From positions 1-64,000 of the forward strand of contig CAZJMK010000004.1 in the NCBI GenBank assembly GCA_964547135.1: a DNA stretch of 64,000 bases. Reading direction: 5' to 3'. The stretch is from JAJXSS01 sp964547135 (GTDB taxonomy: Bacteria; Planctomycetota; Phycisphaerae; Phycisphaerales; Phycisphaeraceae). Positions 52,024 through 60,478 of the stretch are shown piece by piece. A program made the translations under genes and the position numbers. Numbering within the stretch: the first letter of the stretch is position 1; each line of letters begins with the position of its first letter. Below the pieces are notes generated by a model. The model worked only from the letters and a program-made list of their open reading frames with translations, did not search any database and was not told where the DNA came from.

Positions 52024-52959
52024 ATGAATCGTTCCGTCACACGTGGTTCGATGTTGGGTTTGGCGACGATGGTGGTGCTTGGGCCGGTGCTTGCGGCAGA
52101 GGCGACGACGGTGGCGTATTACCGGTTTGAAGAGGGGTCGGCAGGGGCATTTTTGGAAGGCAATTTCGGTGGCAGCCCATTTGCGCTGACCAATGATGCC
52201 AGCGGCAACGGCAATCACATGCGCACGTTCAATTCACCGCCGCATGTCGGGCCGGATACGTCACCAAGGTACAACCCGACGGTGCCGGTGGGTTCGGTGC
52301 CGTTGACCGGGGCAGCCAACAATTTGTCGTTTCATTTCGGTGCGGGCACGGGTGTCGATGGCAACAACGACGATGTGTATGTCGGGGCAACGCCGACGGG
52401 CACATCGCTGAACGCGGACCTGGACAATGGTTCTACCTTCACGATTGAAGCATGGGTGCGTGCCAATGATGCGGATCGTTGGGCGACGTTCATCGGCCGT
52501 GATAATTTCGCCGGCGAAGCGTTTCAAACGTTTCCGGGTTTGTTCTACTTCCAACGCAGCAACGATGGCGGCGCAACGCAGAACCACATCAAAGTGCAGG
52601 CTGAAAACAAAGCCGGCGACACCGTGGCTGTGTTCGCGCTGGCACCGATGAACAGCAACACCTGGTATCACGTGGCAGCGGTGGGCGATGGCAGCAATCT
52701 GTCGCTGTTCATCGATGGTGTGTTGCAAAACAGCACCCCGTTTGACGGGCTGTTTGATTCGCCCAGCAATCAGGGTTGGACCATTGGTCGCGGCTTTTTC
52801 AACGGCCCGGCTGACTTCTGGGACGGATACATCGACGAAGTGCGCTTTTCCAGCACAGCCCTGACCCCCGATCAGTTTTTGAATGCGGTGCCCGAACCGG
52901 TGAGCCTGGCGCTGCTGGCCATGGGGTCGCTGATGATGCTGGCACGGCGCAGGCGGTGA
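52024..52959 (+). CDS. LamG-domain PEP-CTERM protein
   Basis: This 311-residue exported protein has a signal peptide (residues 1-25). The concanavalin-like LamG domain is visible from VAYYRFEEGSAG through TIEAWVRANDADRW, SNTWYHVAAVGDGSNLSLFIDG and DEVRFSSTALTPDQF. The tail VPEPVSLALLAMGSLMMLARRRR is a PEP-CTERM sorting signal. It probably binds carbohydrate or protein at the cell surface. GGAGG eight bases before the chosen ATG supports the start over the ATG two codons earlier. Confidence 0.88.
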   Translation: MNRSVTRGSMLGLATMVVLGPVLAAEATTVAYYRFEEGSAGAFLEGNFGGSPFALTNDASGNGNHMRTFNSPPHVGPDTSPRYNPTVPVGSVPLTGAANNLSFHFGAGTGVDGNNDDVYVGATPTGTSLNADLDNGSTFTIEAWVRANDADRWATFIGRDNFAGEAFQTFPGLFYFQRSNDGGATQNHIKVQAENKAGDTVAVFALAPMNSNTWYHVAAVGDGSNLSLFIDGVLQNSTPFDGLFDSPSNQGWTIGRGFFNGPADFWDGYIDEVRFSSTALTPDQFLNAVPEPVSLALLAMGSLMMLARRRR

Positions 52960-53039
52960 GGCCGATCGAGCCTTCAATGACGTGAATGTGCCGACTGATC
53001 TGTTTGATCGCATCACCCCTTTTTGTCGGAATCATCATT

Positions 53040-53753
53040 ATGCGTCATACGCATCATCGCGCGTTTACGTTGATCGAATTGCTGGTGGTCATCAGCATCA
53101 TCGCACTGCTGGTGGCACTGTTGTTACCCGCGCTGGCCGGGGCAAGGGAAGAGGCCAGGCGGGTGCAGTGCTTGTCCAACCAGCGACAGATCGGGTTGCT
53201 GATGACGATTTATCATGATGATTACCGTCAGGAAATCGCCACGCAGAGCGGCATCATGACCGACTTCACCTGGGACACCGCCCTGCGACGCGTTCCCACC
53301 GGCCCGATCGCACCATGGGACAACAACGACAACCTCGATGCCACCTGGAAATGCCCGGCCCAAACCTTCGGCGTTGATACCTGGGTGCCCGGCCCGAAAA
53401 ACCAGCGCTCGTATGGTGCCAACACCTGGCTGGTCGTGGGCAAGCGTGTGCGCGTCACGGATATTCCGATTCCGCAGCGCATGCCTTACCTGACCGAAAC
53501 CCGTCTCGGCTCGGCTGGCTTTTGGGCCTGGGCGACCATCAGCGCCAACGATGTGGCCGGAGACTGGGGGCAATATGGCCGGGTGTTTCAGTCAGCCCAT
53601 AAAAACCGCCCGAACAAACTTTACCTGGACGGACATGCAGCCCTGTCGCCCGGCGGTCATTTTTTGGAACTGATCAATCACAACATCTGGTGGTGGGATT
53701 CAGGCGTACAACGCTGGCATGATGATCCGCTATTTGGACGCAGACCCTGGTAA
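53040..53753 (+). CDS. Prepilin-type N-terminal cleavage/methylation protein (DUF1559-like)
   Basis: This 237-residue protein has the leader HRAFTLIELLVVISIIALLV (residues 7-26), in which Ala replaces the usual Gly before the cleavage site. The tail NRPNKLYLDGHAALSPGGHFLEL holds the DG motif of H-X9-DG proteins (preceding HKNRPNKLYLDG). It resembles the prepilin protein of the first carbohydrate cluster in size and plan. It follows the LamG PEP-CTERM gene by 80 bases. Confidence 0.85.
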   Translation: MRHTHHRAFTLIELLVVISIIALLVALLLPALAGAREEARRVQCLSNQRQIGLLMTIYHDDYRQEIATQSGIMTDFTWDTALRRVPTGPIAPWDNNDNLDATWKCPAQTFGVDTWVPGPKNQRSYGANTWLVVGKRVRVTDIPIPQRMPYLTETRLGSAGFWAWATISANDVAGDWGQYGRVFQSAHKNRPNKLYLDGHAALSPGGHFLELINHNIWWWDSGVQRWHDDPLFGRRPW

Positions 53754-53766
53754 GTGTGTGGAGCGA

Positions 53767-54063
53767 TCAATCAAACTCACCCAGCAGGCATCGGCAACGA
53801 ATGCGAAACGCGCCGTCGGCAAGCAATTCACAGGCAAGCACCAGGGCGAGAATCGGCGGAGCATGAGGCTCGGCGATGAACGACAATCGTTCGCCCGGAT
53901 GCATCGGCGTAACGGTTCGCAGGGCGATGCCTTCGCGTGAAACGTTGATCACCTGGGCATCGGACAAGGGCAGCACGGGCACAGCCTTGGTGACACGAAT
54001 ACGCTGCGTCGGTTCACGACGCGTGTGACGGCGACGCTCAGCTTGTTGGGTGGATGAGGGCAT
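53767..54063 (-). CDS. Small PilZ-domain protein
   Basis: A 98-residue protein. RRHTRREPTQRIRV carries the RxxxR arginines and VINVSREGIALRT the (D/N)xSxxG signature of PilZ, the cyclic-di-GMP-binding domain. It is a stand-alone domain, so it probably acts by contact with a partner protein. Convergent with the prepilin gene, with 13 bases between the stops. The second PilZ gene lies 170 bases upstream on the same strand. Confidence 0.8.
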   Translation of the reverse strand: MPSSTQQAERRRHTRREPTQRIRVTKAVPVLPLSDAQVINVSREGIALRTVTPMHPGERLSFIAEPHAPPILALVLACELLADGAFRIRCRCLLGEFD

Positions 54064-54233
54064 ACTTCACTCACATTGCCCGGTGTCGGTCGAGGTTCAA
54101 AAAAACATTTCACCACAGAGGCACAGAGATCGCAGAGGAATGCGGCGACATCATGATGGGGGTTTGTTTGTTATCAGGTGCTTCTCTGTGCCCTGTGTGT
54201 CTCTGTGGTGATGATTGCTGATGGATCAATCGT

Positions 54234-54620
54234 TCACGCAGGCACCGGTCGATGATGCTGACCTGCAAACCAATCAGCGATCAATCGCGCTGGCATACTG
54301 CCTTCGATGAGCCTGCAACGCACACGAAAGCGACGGTGATCGTGCGGGGCACAGTCGAGCACTTCCAATCGGATGCGCTGCGGTGATTGATGACTGTCCG
54401 CATCATCGCCCACAAACGCACTGACCACCGCAGAAGGGGTCACGGCTGTCGGTGTGGTGAACGCCAAACCACCCGCTGACACGTTCACCACTTCAATATC
54501 ACGCAACACGATGAGCGGCTGATCATGATCATCCATCACCGTGGCACGCACCGGCCCTTCGGCGGCAAAACGGGGTGCTCGCCGTTGGTCATCACTGGGT
54601 TTGACGTGCTTGGAGCGCAT
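54234..54620 (-). CDS. PilZ-domain protein
   Basis: This 128-residue protein has QRRAPRFAAEGPVRA (RxxxR-type arginines) and VNVSAGGLAFTTP (NxSxxG), followed by a beta-barrel pattern. It should bind cyclic di-GMP. GGAGG eight bases before the chosen ATG supports the shorter reading. The gene and the smaller PilZ gene downstream may be an old duplication. Confidence 0.75.
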   Translation of the reverse strand: MRSKHVKPSDDQRRAPRFAAEGPVRATVMDDHDQPLIVLRDIEVVNVSAGGLAFTTPTAVTPSAVVSAFVGDDADSHQSPQRIRLEVLDCAPHDHRRFRVRCRLIEGSMPARLIADWFAGQHHRPVPA

Positions 54621-54907
54621 GCAGTCGTCCTCCGAAAAAATTGTCTCCCCGCCTGATCGGAAATATCGGCTCAAACGTTAAGTGAGTTAAACATGGTGTC
54701 CCCGAATGACACCGCTTGCCTGATGCCTTGAGCTTGCGGGTTGAAACATGATTCAACCGTCCAACCAAGTCTCCGCCCCGTGAAAGGAATCGATTCCCAA
54801 CTGCGATAATCAAACGGAATAAAACGGACACAGGCAAGCGTTAGCAGGCTGAAGCGGGCGAAATCAGTAACGATGGTGACGGTGGTAATGATTGGACCGC
54901 CGGTATT

Positions 54908-55155
54908 GCTCAGAGCCACGAGCGGAACAGCCTTTTTCATATTGGGCAAAAGTGGTGTTGGCAATCGACCCCCTCTCCCACCGGGAGAGTAGGAGTGCTC
55001 GCTGCGCTCACATTAGGGTGAGGGCGTCTTTGACTTGAGACGTTAATTGTCGTTATATGTGTTCGATTACGCACTTACAAGACAGCATGAAAAAGGCTGG
55101 GAAGCGCGTGGTTCTTTGAAAAACCAAGAACCGCTCACTTCCGTTCGCGGGGGCA
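54908..55155. repeat. R8 halves and an R4 repeat
   Basis: A half R8 (CAGAGCCACGAGCGG at 54909-54925), an R4 (CCCTCTCCCACCGGGAGAG with a long AGGGTGAGGGCG arm, 54970-55026) and the other R8 half (55105-55150). This looks like an R8 split by an R4-containing insertion. No gene is seen from 54675 to 55445. Confidence 0.65.
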
Positions 55156-55187
55156 CCACGATGGTGGGTTGTTATTAATGTGGCACC

Positions 55188-55400
55188 GCCGCCCTCGGCG
55201 GTGAGTTTGACAAAGCGGCGGATGGTATCCGCCGTGTTCATTGAACCATGAATTGACTATTCAGCGCGGGCTGAATCAAGCGCCGATGCCATCGGCGGCT
55301 TTGCAGAACCCAGCCGAGGGCGGCTGGGCTACAACGCCGGATTGCATCAACGACATGCAAAACCATCCAGCCCTGAAGGGCACGACACCAAAAACATGGT
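55188..55400. repeat. R6-R10-R5-R9 composite repeat
   Basis: An R6 hairpin, then R10 (GCGGCGGATGGTATCCGCCG and TTCATTGAACCATGAATTGA), an R5 hairpin and half an R9 follow in a row. The R10-R5 part recurs near 62720-62880. Confidence 0.75.
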
Positions 55401-55445
55401 CAAAAGCATGGGTGCATGGCGTTTGCGTTACCATAATCAACAACC

Positions 55446-55868
55446 ATGAGTACCCATGAAAATGTTCATGCTGATGCAACACCGAAGGTCATCGCCGAGA
55501 CGGATGTCACGGTAGAGGTACGTTACGTCGAATGCGATCCGATGAACGTCGCCCATCACAGCGTGTACCCCGTCTGGCTGGAAATCGCCCGCACCCAACT
55601 GCTGCGTCAGCGCGGCAGAGCCTATAAGGAGATCGAAGCGGCGGGCATTTATATCGTCGTCGCCCGGTTGAACATTCGCTATCGCCGACCTGCGTTTTAT
55701 GATGACACCCTGCGTATTCATGTCCGCCTGCTGGCCGGCGGCGGGGTGAAAATATTGCACGATTACCAGCTTTATCGCAACGATGAATTGCTTGCTGAGG
55801 CACAAACAACGCTGGTGTGCGTCAACAAAAAAGGGGAACTGCAACCGATACCGCAGGGGTTGTTGTAG
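55446..55868 (+). CDS. Acyl-CoA thioesterase, YbgC/4HBT family
   Basis: This 140-residue hot-dog-fold thioesterase has VRYVECDPMNVAHHSVYPVWLEIART (about residues 26-51), matching the YbgC/4-hydroxybenzoyl-CoA thioesterase signature, with the catalytic Asp in ECDPM. RLNIRYRRPAFYDDTLRIHV is the next conserved strand pair. YbgC-type enzymes cleave acyl-CoA and are often linked to the Tol-Pal system, whose genes are not found here. It is flanked by repeats on both sides. Confidence 0.85.
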   Translation: MSTHENVHADATPKVIAETDVTVEVRYVECDPMNVAHHSVYPVWLEIARTQLLRQRGRAYKEIEAAGIYIVVARLNIRYRRPAFYDDTLRIHVRLLAGGGVKILHDYQLYRNDELLAEAQTTLVCVNKKGELQPIPQGLL

Positions 55869-56175
55869 CGCAATTTGCATCAATGATTGGCCTGTTGAGT
55901 GCTTGTACCCCCTCTGCCTCCGAAAGAGTAGGTCCAAGCAGTCTGGTTCATTATGCAAATTGCACTAGCTGTTACGGCTGTCCGGGTGATCGCTGCGTTG
56001 TTCCACGCGGTTCACCTGGGCAATATCGTCGGCGATGAAGCACAGGCCGCTCCAGCCCGGGCCGACACGAAACTGCCGAGTTTCGGCTACTCGCTGCCAG
56101 AAAACCAACAAATAGGGATGGACTACGTGTTCGCCGGGTGCCAGCGTCGTGGCAATTCATTGGTTGCCAATGACG
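55869..56175. other. Intergenic region without a convincing gene
   Basis: A degenerate R4 lies at 55906-55930. From about 55960 to 56160 the minus strand has a stop-free stretch translating to TLAPGEHVVHPYLLVFWQRV and onward to IADDIAQVNRVEQ, without a start codon or ribosome site. It could be a gene remnant; I recognise no family. Confidence 0.3.
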
Positions 56176-56376
56176 CGTGTCCCCCGGGGGCAGGGCCGGA
56201 TGGTTTGATTCATCACTCAATGAAAATGATCCGGGGCTAAAGCCCTCGGCGTCAGTTTAGTCAATCGCCAAATCACCAACCAGACGCAATCAATCGCGGC
56301 GCAAACCGAAACGCCGACGCAAAGCGTCCGCGCTAAACATCATGAATCACTGGGCCACTTGACCACTTGACCACTT
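56176..56376. repeat. R9 variant, R7 pair and R1 units
   Basis: An R9 with altered left arm (56176-56254), then R7 parts (CGCAATCAATCGCGGCGC and GACGCAAAGCGTCCGCGC) and three R1 units. The last R1 abuts the stop codon of the Fur-family gene. Confidence 0.75.
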
Positions 56377-56825
56377 CATGTTCGCTCATTCACAAAATCA
56401 CCCTGCAATTCGATATGCACCTGGCTTATTTTGAAGCCCATGCGTGACCGGACTCGTTCCAACAGTTCGGGGGTGATCGCCTCCAATAGCGCCTGGCTCA
56501 AATCCTCCGGCAAGTCCACCACTTCACCCGTCTGCGTGACGCGCAGGTGCGGGTGGTCGGCAACGGTGCCATCGTAACGGGCGGAGCCGTCGGGTCCGGG
56601 TATTTTGAGCACCAGCCCGGCCTTGGCGAAGGCTTCGAGCGTGTTGTACACCGTGGCCAGACTCATGCCCGGACAATGCGACAGCACCTGCCGATAGAGC
56701 ATGTCCGCGGTCGGGTGGGCCTTGGTCGCCAGTAAGGCATCGTACAGGGCACGACGTTGACGTGTGCAGCGCAAGCCACGAGTGGCAAACATATCCGCAT
56801 ACGATTCGGTGGAGGGAGTGGACAT
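56376..56825 (-). CDS. Fur-family regulator without structural zinc cysteines
   Basis: A 149-residue regulator. The winged helix spans residues 12-85 (RGLRCTRQRRALYDALLATKAHPTADMLYRQVLSHCPGMSLATVYNTLEAFAKAGLVLKI), with LATVYNTLE as the recognition helix. The dimerisation domain reads DHPHLRVTQTGEVVDLPEDL. Fur and PerR normally have CxxC pairs here; both are missing, though HPH histidines remain. It is therefore closest to the two-Cys-free Fur/PerR-like group and may sense iron or peroxide. AGGAGG precedes the ATG. The promoter region is shared with the divergent GT87 gene. Confidence 0.88.
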   Translation of the reverse strand: MSTPSTESYADMFATRGLRCTRQRRALYDALLATKAHPTADMLYRQVLSHCPGMSLATVYNTLEAFAKAGLVLKIPGPDGSARYDGTVADHPHLRVTQTGEVVDLPEDLSQALLEAITPELLERVRSRMGFKISQVHIELQGDFVNERT

Positions 56826-57020
56826 ACAAAAGTCCTCCTATACAAAAAGTCCTCCATGTCTTAACACCCACCATCTTAGACTGTCTCCAGTCCTTTGTCA
56901 TTCATCCACCTAAAAATGACTCTAAATTCATAGTGGGTTCACAAAACGTGGTGTCATGCCTCCGAAAAAGTACCGAACAATTTGTTCGCCAAGGGGTTGA
57001 CCAACGGCTAAAGTGGAGCC

Positions 57021-58220
57021 ATGCCACCAACACCTCGCTCTTGGTTGATGCTGGGGGCGCTGGCCTGGCTGCTCTGGCTGGCGCTGGCACTGGGCGTCAG
57101 CGGCTACTCGTATCACAAAGATTTCAAACGCACCGTCGTCCCGGCTTATCGTGAAGCCTCGCTCCACTGGTGGCAGAGTCAACCCCTCTACGGCCAACTT
57201 GATTCGATTCACGGGTTTTTATACCTGCCTGCCGCTGCGGTGGTCACCAGCCCGTTTGTTTTGCTGCCTCCGTCGGCTCACGAAATCCTTTGGCGGTGTG
57301 TCAGTGTGCTGGTGCTGGCGTATGCCGTGCAGCAACTGGCGAAGGTGATGCAAGCGACGATTCAACGACCGGTGTTTTTAGGCATGTCGTTATTGGTGAT
57401 ACCCGCAGCCGTGGGCAGTGCGACAGCCGGTCAAATGAACCTGCTGCTGGCCGCGAGCATGACTTTGGCCTGCGTCGCCCTGATACGTGAGCGTTGGCAT
57501 CAATCCGCCCTGTGGCTGGCACTGGGGTTGGCACTCAAACCACAAATGATTGTGCCGATGCTGCTGGTGACAGCCCTTTTTGCCCCGATGCGCCGGCGTG
57601 GGCTGCTGGCGATCATCGGTGTATTGCTGTTACCGTTTTTGCTTCAACATCCGACTTACGTGTTGGAACAGTACAGGCTTTGTTATGAAAAGTTACGGGT
57701 ATCAGCCGACCCGCTGGGCGCTGGTTCACGCAACAATGACCTGATGGGGTTACTGGCCACGCTGGGGGTGAACTTATCGTTGACGGCACAATCCCTGTTA
57801 CGCCTGGTTGCCGCCCTGCTCACGTTGCTTGCCGCATGGTGGGCGGTGCGTCGCCGAGACAAGTTGCATGGCCCGCTCATGACCCTCGCCCTGGCCGGGT
57901 GTTACCTGATGCTCTTTAACCCCCGCACCGAGGGCGGCTCGTACGTCATATTGACCATTCCGCTGGCAGCATTGGCTGTCTGGTACATCGATGGTGAAAA
58001 ACGCTGGCTGCCCGCCCTGCCGCTGGTTTTCATCGCCCTGGCGTGGGCATTCAGTTACGACCTGTCGCAATCACTTGCCAAACTCGCACGCATGGTCGTC
58101 GGCCCGGAAAACGTCGGTGAATGGCGCTATTGGCTATCCCCCCTGCTCGCTTTGGTTTTCACCGGCATCGTGATCGCACATATTCGCAGCGGAAGTGGTC
58201 CGCGAACCACGAAAGCATGA
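57021..58220 (+). CDS. GT87-like polyprenol-phosphate mannosyltransferase-type membrane protein
   Basis: A 399-residue protein with about ten membrane helices. After the first helix a periplasmic loop reads YHKDFKRTVVPAYREASLHWWQSQPLYGQLD, followed by FLYLPAAAVVTSPFVLLP, the motif of GT87/DUF2029 enzymes that use a lipid-linked sugar donor. GQMNLLLAASMTLACVAL and LALKPQMIVPMLLV are the following conserved helices. The sugar and acceptor are unknown. Its stop codon falls in an R3 palindrome, shared with the convergent gene downstream. Confidence 0.8.
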   Translation: MPPTPRSWLMLGALAWLLWLALALGVSGYSYHKDFKRTVVPAYREASLHWWQSQPLYGQLDSIHGFLYLPAAAVVTSPFVLLPPSAHEILWRCVSVLVLAYAVQQLAKVMQATIQRPVFLGMSLLVIPAAVGSATAGQMNLLLAASMTLACVALIRERWHQSALWLALGLALKPQMIVPMLLVTALFAPMRRRGLLAIIGVLLLPFLLQHPTYVLEQYRLCYEKLRVSADPLGAGSRNNDLMGLLATLGVNLSLTAQSLLRLVAALLTLLAAWWAVRRRDKLHGPLMTLALAGCYLMLFNPRTEGGSYVILTIPLAALAVWYIDGEKRWLPALPLVFIALAWAFSYDLSQSLAKLARMVVGPENVGEWRYWLSPLLALVFTGIVIAHIRSGSGPRTTKA

Positions 58221-58320
58221 TGGATCATGGGGCATGGATCATGGATCATGTTCAGAGATGGTGTACGAAAACCAACTTTTGGTTCGTACATCATCCATGA
58301 TCCTTTATCCATCATCCATT
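58217..58320. repeat. R3 long palindrome between convergent genes
   Basis: ATGGATCATGGATCATG arms, with an inner second hairpin (GTACGAAAACC / GGTTCGTAC). Both flanking stop codons touch it. Confidence 0.75.
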
Positions 58321-60293
58321 CATTTCACGGGTACGTTCATGCGCAGCACGATGTCACGATTCCCCGCAGCATTGCCCCCGTCATCATTCAAGTTCGGACC
58401 GACGCTGTAAACGATGATGCTGCCGTCACGCTGTTTGGTGAAGTAGAGCGAGCGATCAACAAACACATCGCGCGGAATCGGTCGCAGGTATTGCGGTGAC
58501 AGTTCCTCCAGCCTTTGCGGGAAGTTGCCCGTGTCACGTTGATACCCCGACAGGGCCAACGATATTTCGCCAAAGCCGGTTTTCATGCGCAACATATATT
58601 CATTGCGCAACCGGGTTGCCATGAGCGGCACAATCGAACGGGTCGCCAGGGCACTGACCACCGGCGTCATCATGCGCCGTTTTTCCGCATCACCCGCCGC
58701 CTGGTACTGAGCGATGAAAGCCGGATCAAACGCCCGTGCCAATTGCGCATCGTTGGCGGGTTTGAGTTCACGATCAATCGCTTCAAGCGCTCGTGACGCA
58801 GCCGGAAAATCAACCCGTGCCAAGGCTCGTTCCGCCTGATCAAAAACGTTTTGCACCGTCGTCATCACCGTGGCGAAGTTCACCACCATCGGCAAATCGC
58901 CCGTCGGTGGCGTACCCGTCAACCGTGACGGATCGCGCAGAAAAAGTGCTTCACTCACATTGCCCCAAACCGGGTTGCGCTGAGCCACCTGAATCGCATC
59001 CAAAAACATGTACCGTTCACCCATCGACGCGGTGCGTTCCGCCACAGGCCAACCGGGCAGCTTGCGCATCTGCTCAATCATCAATCGCGCATGGGCGGAG
59101 GTCAGGGCTGGGTGATCCGCCAATACCGATGTCGTTTCATTGGCCAAGGTTTCCAGCGCGTTGCCGGTGAACTGGCAAAGCAAAATCGGCGGCTGACGCA
59201 GCAATCGCCCCATCCGATAAATCACCAACACGTCCTGTATCGAACCCTCGACGTAACCCGATGACAATCGCAACGTCGCACGGGCTGCCAGCGCTCGACC
59301 GGCTTCACGCATCGGCGTCAGATAAGGCAGCGACACCTTGGGCAGCACCTCCGGCTCACGCCCCGAAACCATCGGCACATAAAACCGTTTACGCTCCACC
59401 GCCGCCGCGATGTCCTCCAGTGCCTGCCGATTCAATTCGAGCCAGCGAGCCACCTGCGGGTGTTCACTTTCCGCCCAGGGCTTGCGTGCCAGGGTCTGCA
59501 ACAATTCCATGAACTGCTTTTCAGCCTCGGTCGGTGTGTCTTCGTCCTCATCCGTGTTGCTTTGTGCCTGGTTGGCTGCTGTCGTAGTTGGTTCGTTGGA
59601 CGTGGTGGGTGATTCACTTTCAAGGAACGCACGCGGACGGACAAAACCTTGACTAGCAGGTGGCCCGGTGATTTGCAAACGCTGGTAAATGGCATCACGG
59701 ATCGACGCTCGGCCTGGTGTCGGCAAAATCTGCAATAACAAAATCGCAGCATTGCGTTGCGCTTCGATTTCATTGCCATAGCCCTGATCCAGCGCCGCCA
59801 CGAAGTTGAACGAGCCGTCGGCGTTGAGCGGTTCGAGTTGACGGGTGGTGTCCGGGCCGGGGGTGGCGAAAATCGGCCCGGTGATGTGCTCGGTCGGATC
59901 GACAATCGCAGCAGCATCCGCTTTGTCGGTTGTTGGAGCGGACGTTGACGGATCACCGGTTGTTGCTGACGGTGCTGTTGGCGACGATGCTTTTTCGGTA
60001 TCAGCATTCGTTGCATCGACTGCATCATCGATCGCGGTCAGCATGTCGGCTGGTTGAGGGAGCGGCTTGGCGGCCAGGGCTTCATCGTCGATGACCGCAG
60101 CCGGGGGCGGCGGCGGAGGCAGGGTCGATGGCTCGGCCTGCTCGGTCATGGTGGAATACACCTGCGCATTGTCCGCCGTCATGCGCTTGGAACTGATGTT
60201 GATGACCAGCACAATCACCCCCACCGCGAGTATCGCCAGGGCGATCAAACCGATGACGAGCATTTTGCCGGAGTGGTGATGTGCGTGGGTCAT
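58320..60293 (-). CDS. Large membrane-anchored hypothetical protein
   Basis: A 657-residue protein. A His-rich N-terminus (MTHAHHHSG) is followed by one membrane helix (residues 11-32), then about 100 residues of Pro/Ala/Thr-rich linker and a helical periplasmic domain. The C-terminal 60 residues (YQRDTGNFPQRLEELSPQYLRPIPRDVFVDRSLYFTKQRDGSIIVYSVGPNLNDDGG) resemble the conserved end of GspG-type pseudopilins. The middle was not recognised. It may be a secretion-linked scaffold; that is inference. Confidence 0.55.
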   Translation of the reverse strand: MTHAHHHSGKMLVIGLIALAILAVGVIVLVINISSKRMTADNAQVYSTMTEQAEPSTLPPPPPPAAVIDDEALAAKPLPQPADMLTAIDDAVDATNADTEKASSPTAPSATTGDPSTSAPTTDKADAAAIVDPTEHITGPIFATPGPDTTRQLEPLNADGSFNFVAALDQGYGNEIEAQRNAAILLLQILPTPGRASIRDAIYQRLQITGPPASQGFVRPRAFLESESPTTSNEPTTTAANQAQSNTDEDEDTPTEAEKQFMELLQTLARKPWAESEHPQVARWLELNRQALEDIAAAVERKRFYVPMVSGREPEVLPKVSLPYLTPMREAGRALAARATLRLSSGYVEGSIQDVLVIYRMGRLLRQPPILLCQFTGNALETLANETTSVLADHPALTSAHARLMIEQMRKLPGWPVAERTASMGERYMFLDAIQVAQRNPVWGNVSEALFLRDPSRLTGTPPTGDLPMVVNFATVMTTVQNVFDQAERALARVDFPAASRALEAIDRELKPANDAQLARAFDPAFIAQYQAAGDAEKRRMMTPVVSALATRSIVPLMATRLRNEYMLRMKTGFGEISLALSGYQRDTGNFPQRLEELSPQYLRPIPRDVFVDRSLYFTKQRDGSIIVYSVGPNLNDDGGNAAGNRDIVLRMNVPVK

Positions 60294-60383
60294 GCCATGA
60301 TTTTACCGGGCGATCAAGTCGCGTGTTCGGCTGGACGATGCTACCTTCATGTTGGCTGGCCAAGGTGATGGGTATGAGTGCAT

Positions 60384-60454
60384 GACGCCGAGGGCTTTAG
60401 CCCCGGATAACCATGATAAACAAACCATGATCCGACCCTGAAGGGCACGGCGTC
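60384..60454. repeat. R9 cloverleaf-like palindrome
   Basis: GACGCCG/CGGCGTC outer arms with two inner hairpins, as at 44850. It lies 25 bases before the GT4 gene. Confidence 0.8.
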
Positions 60455-60478
60455 AAGCATCCGTCGAATGTGGGGGTT

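Noticed and set aside
54671..54964. 97-codon open frame on the minus strand upstream of the PilZ gene
   Set aside because: It runs through an R8 half and has no ribosome site or protein-like pattern; it is open by chance.
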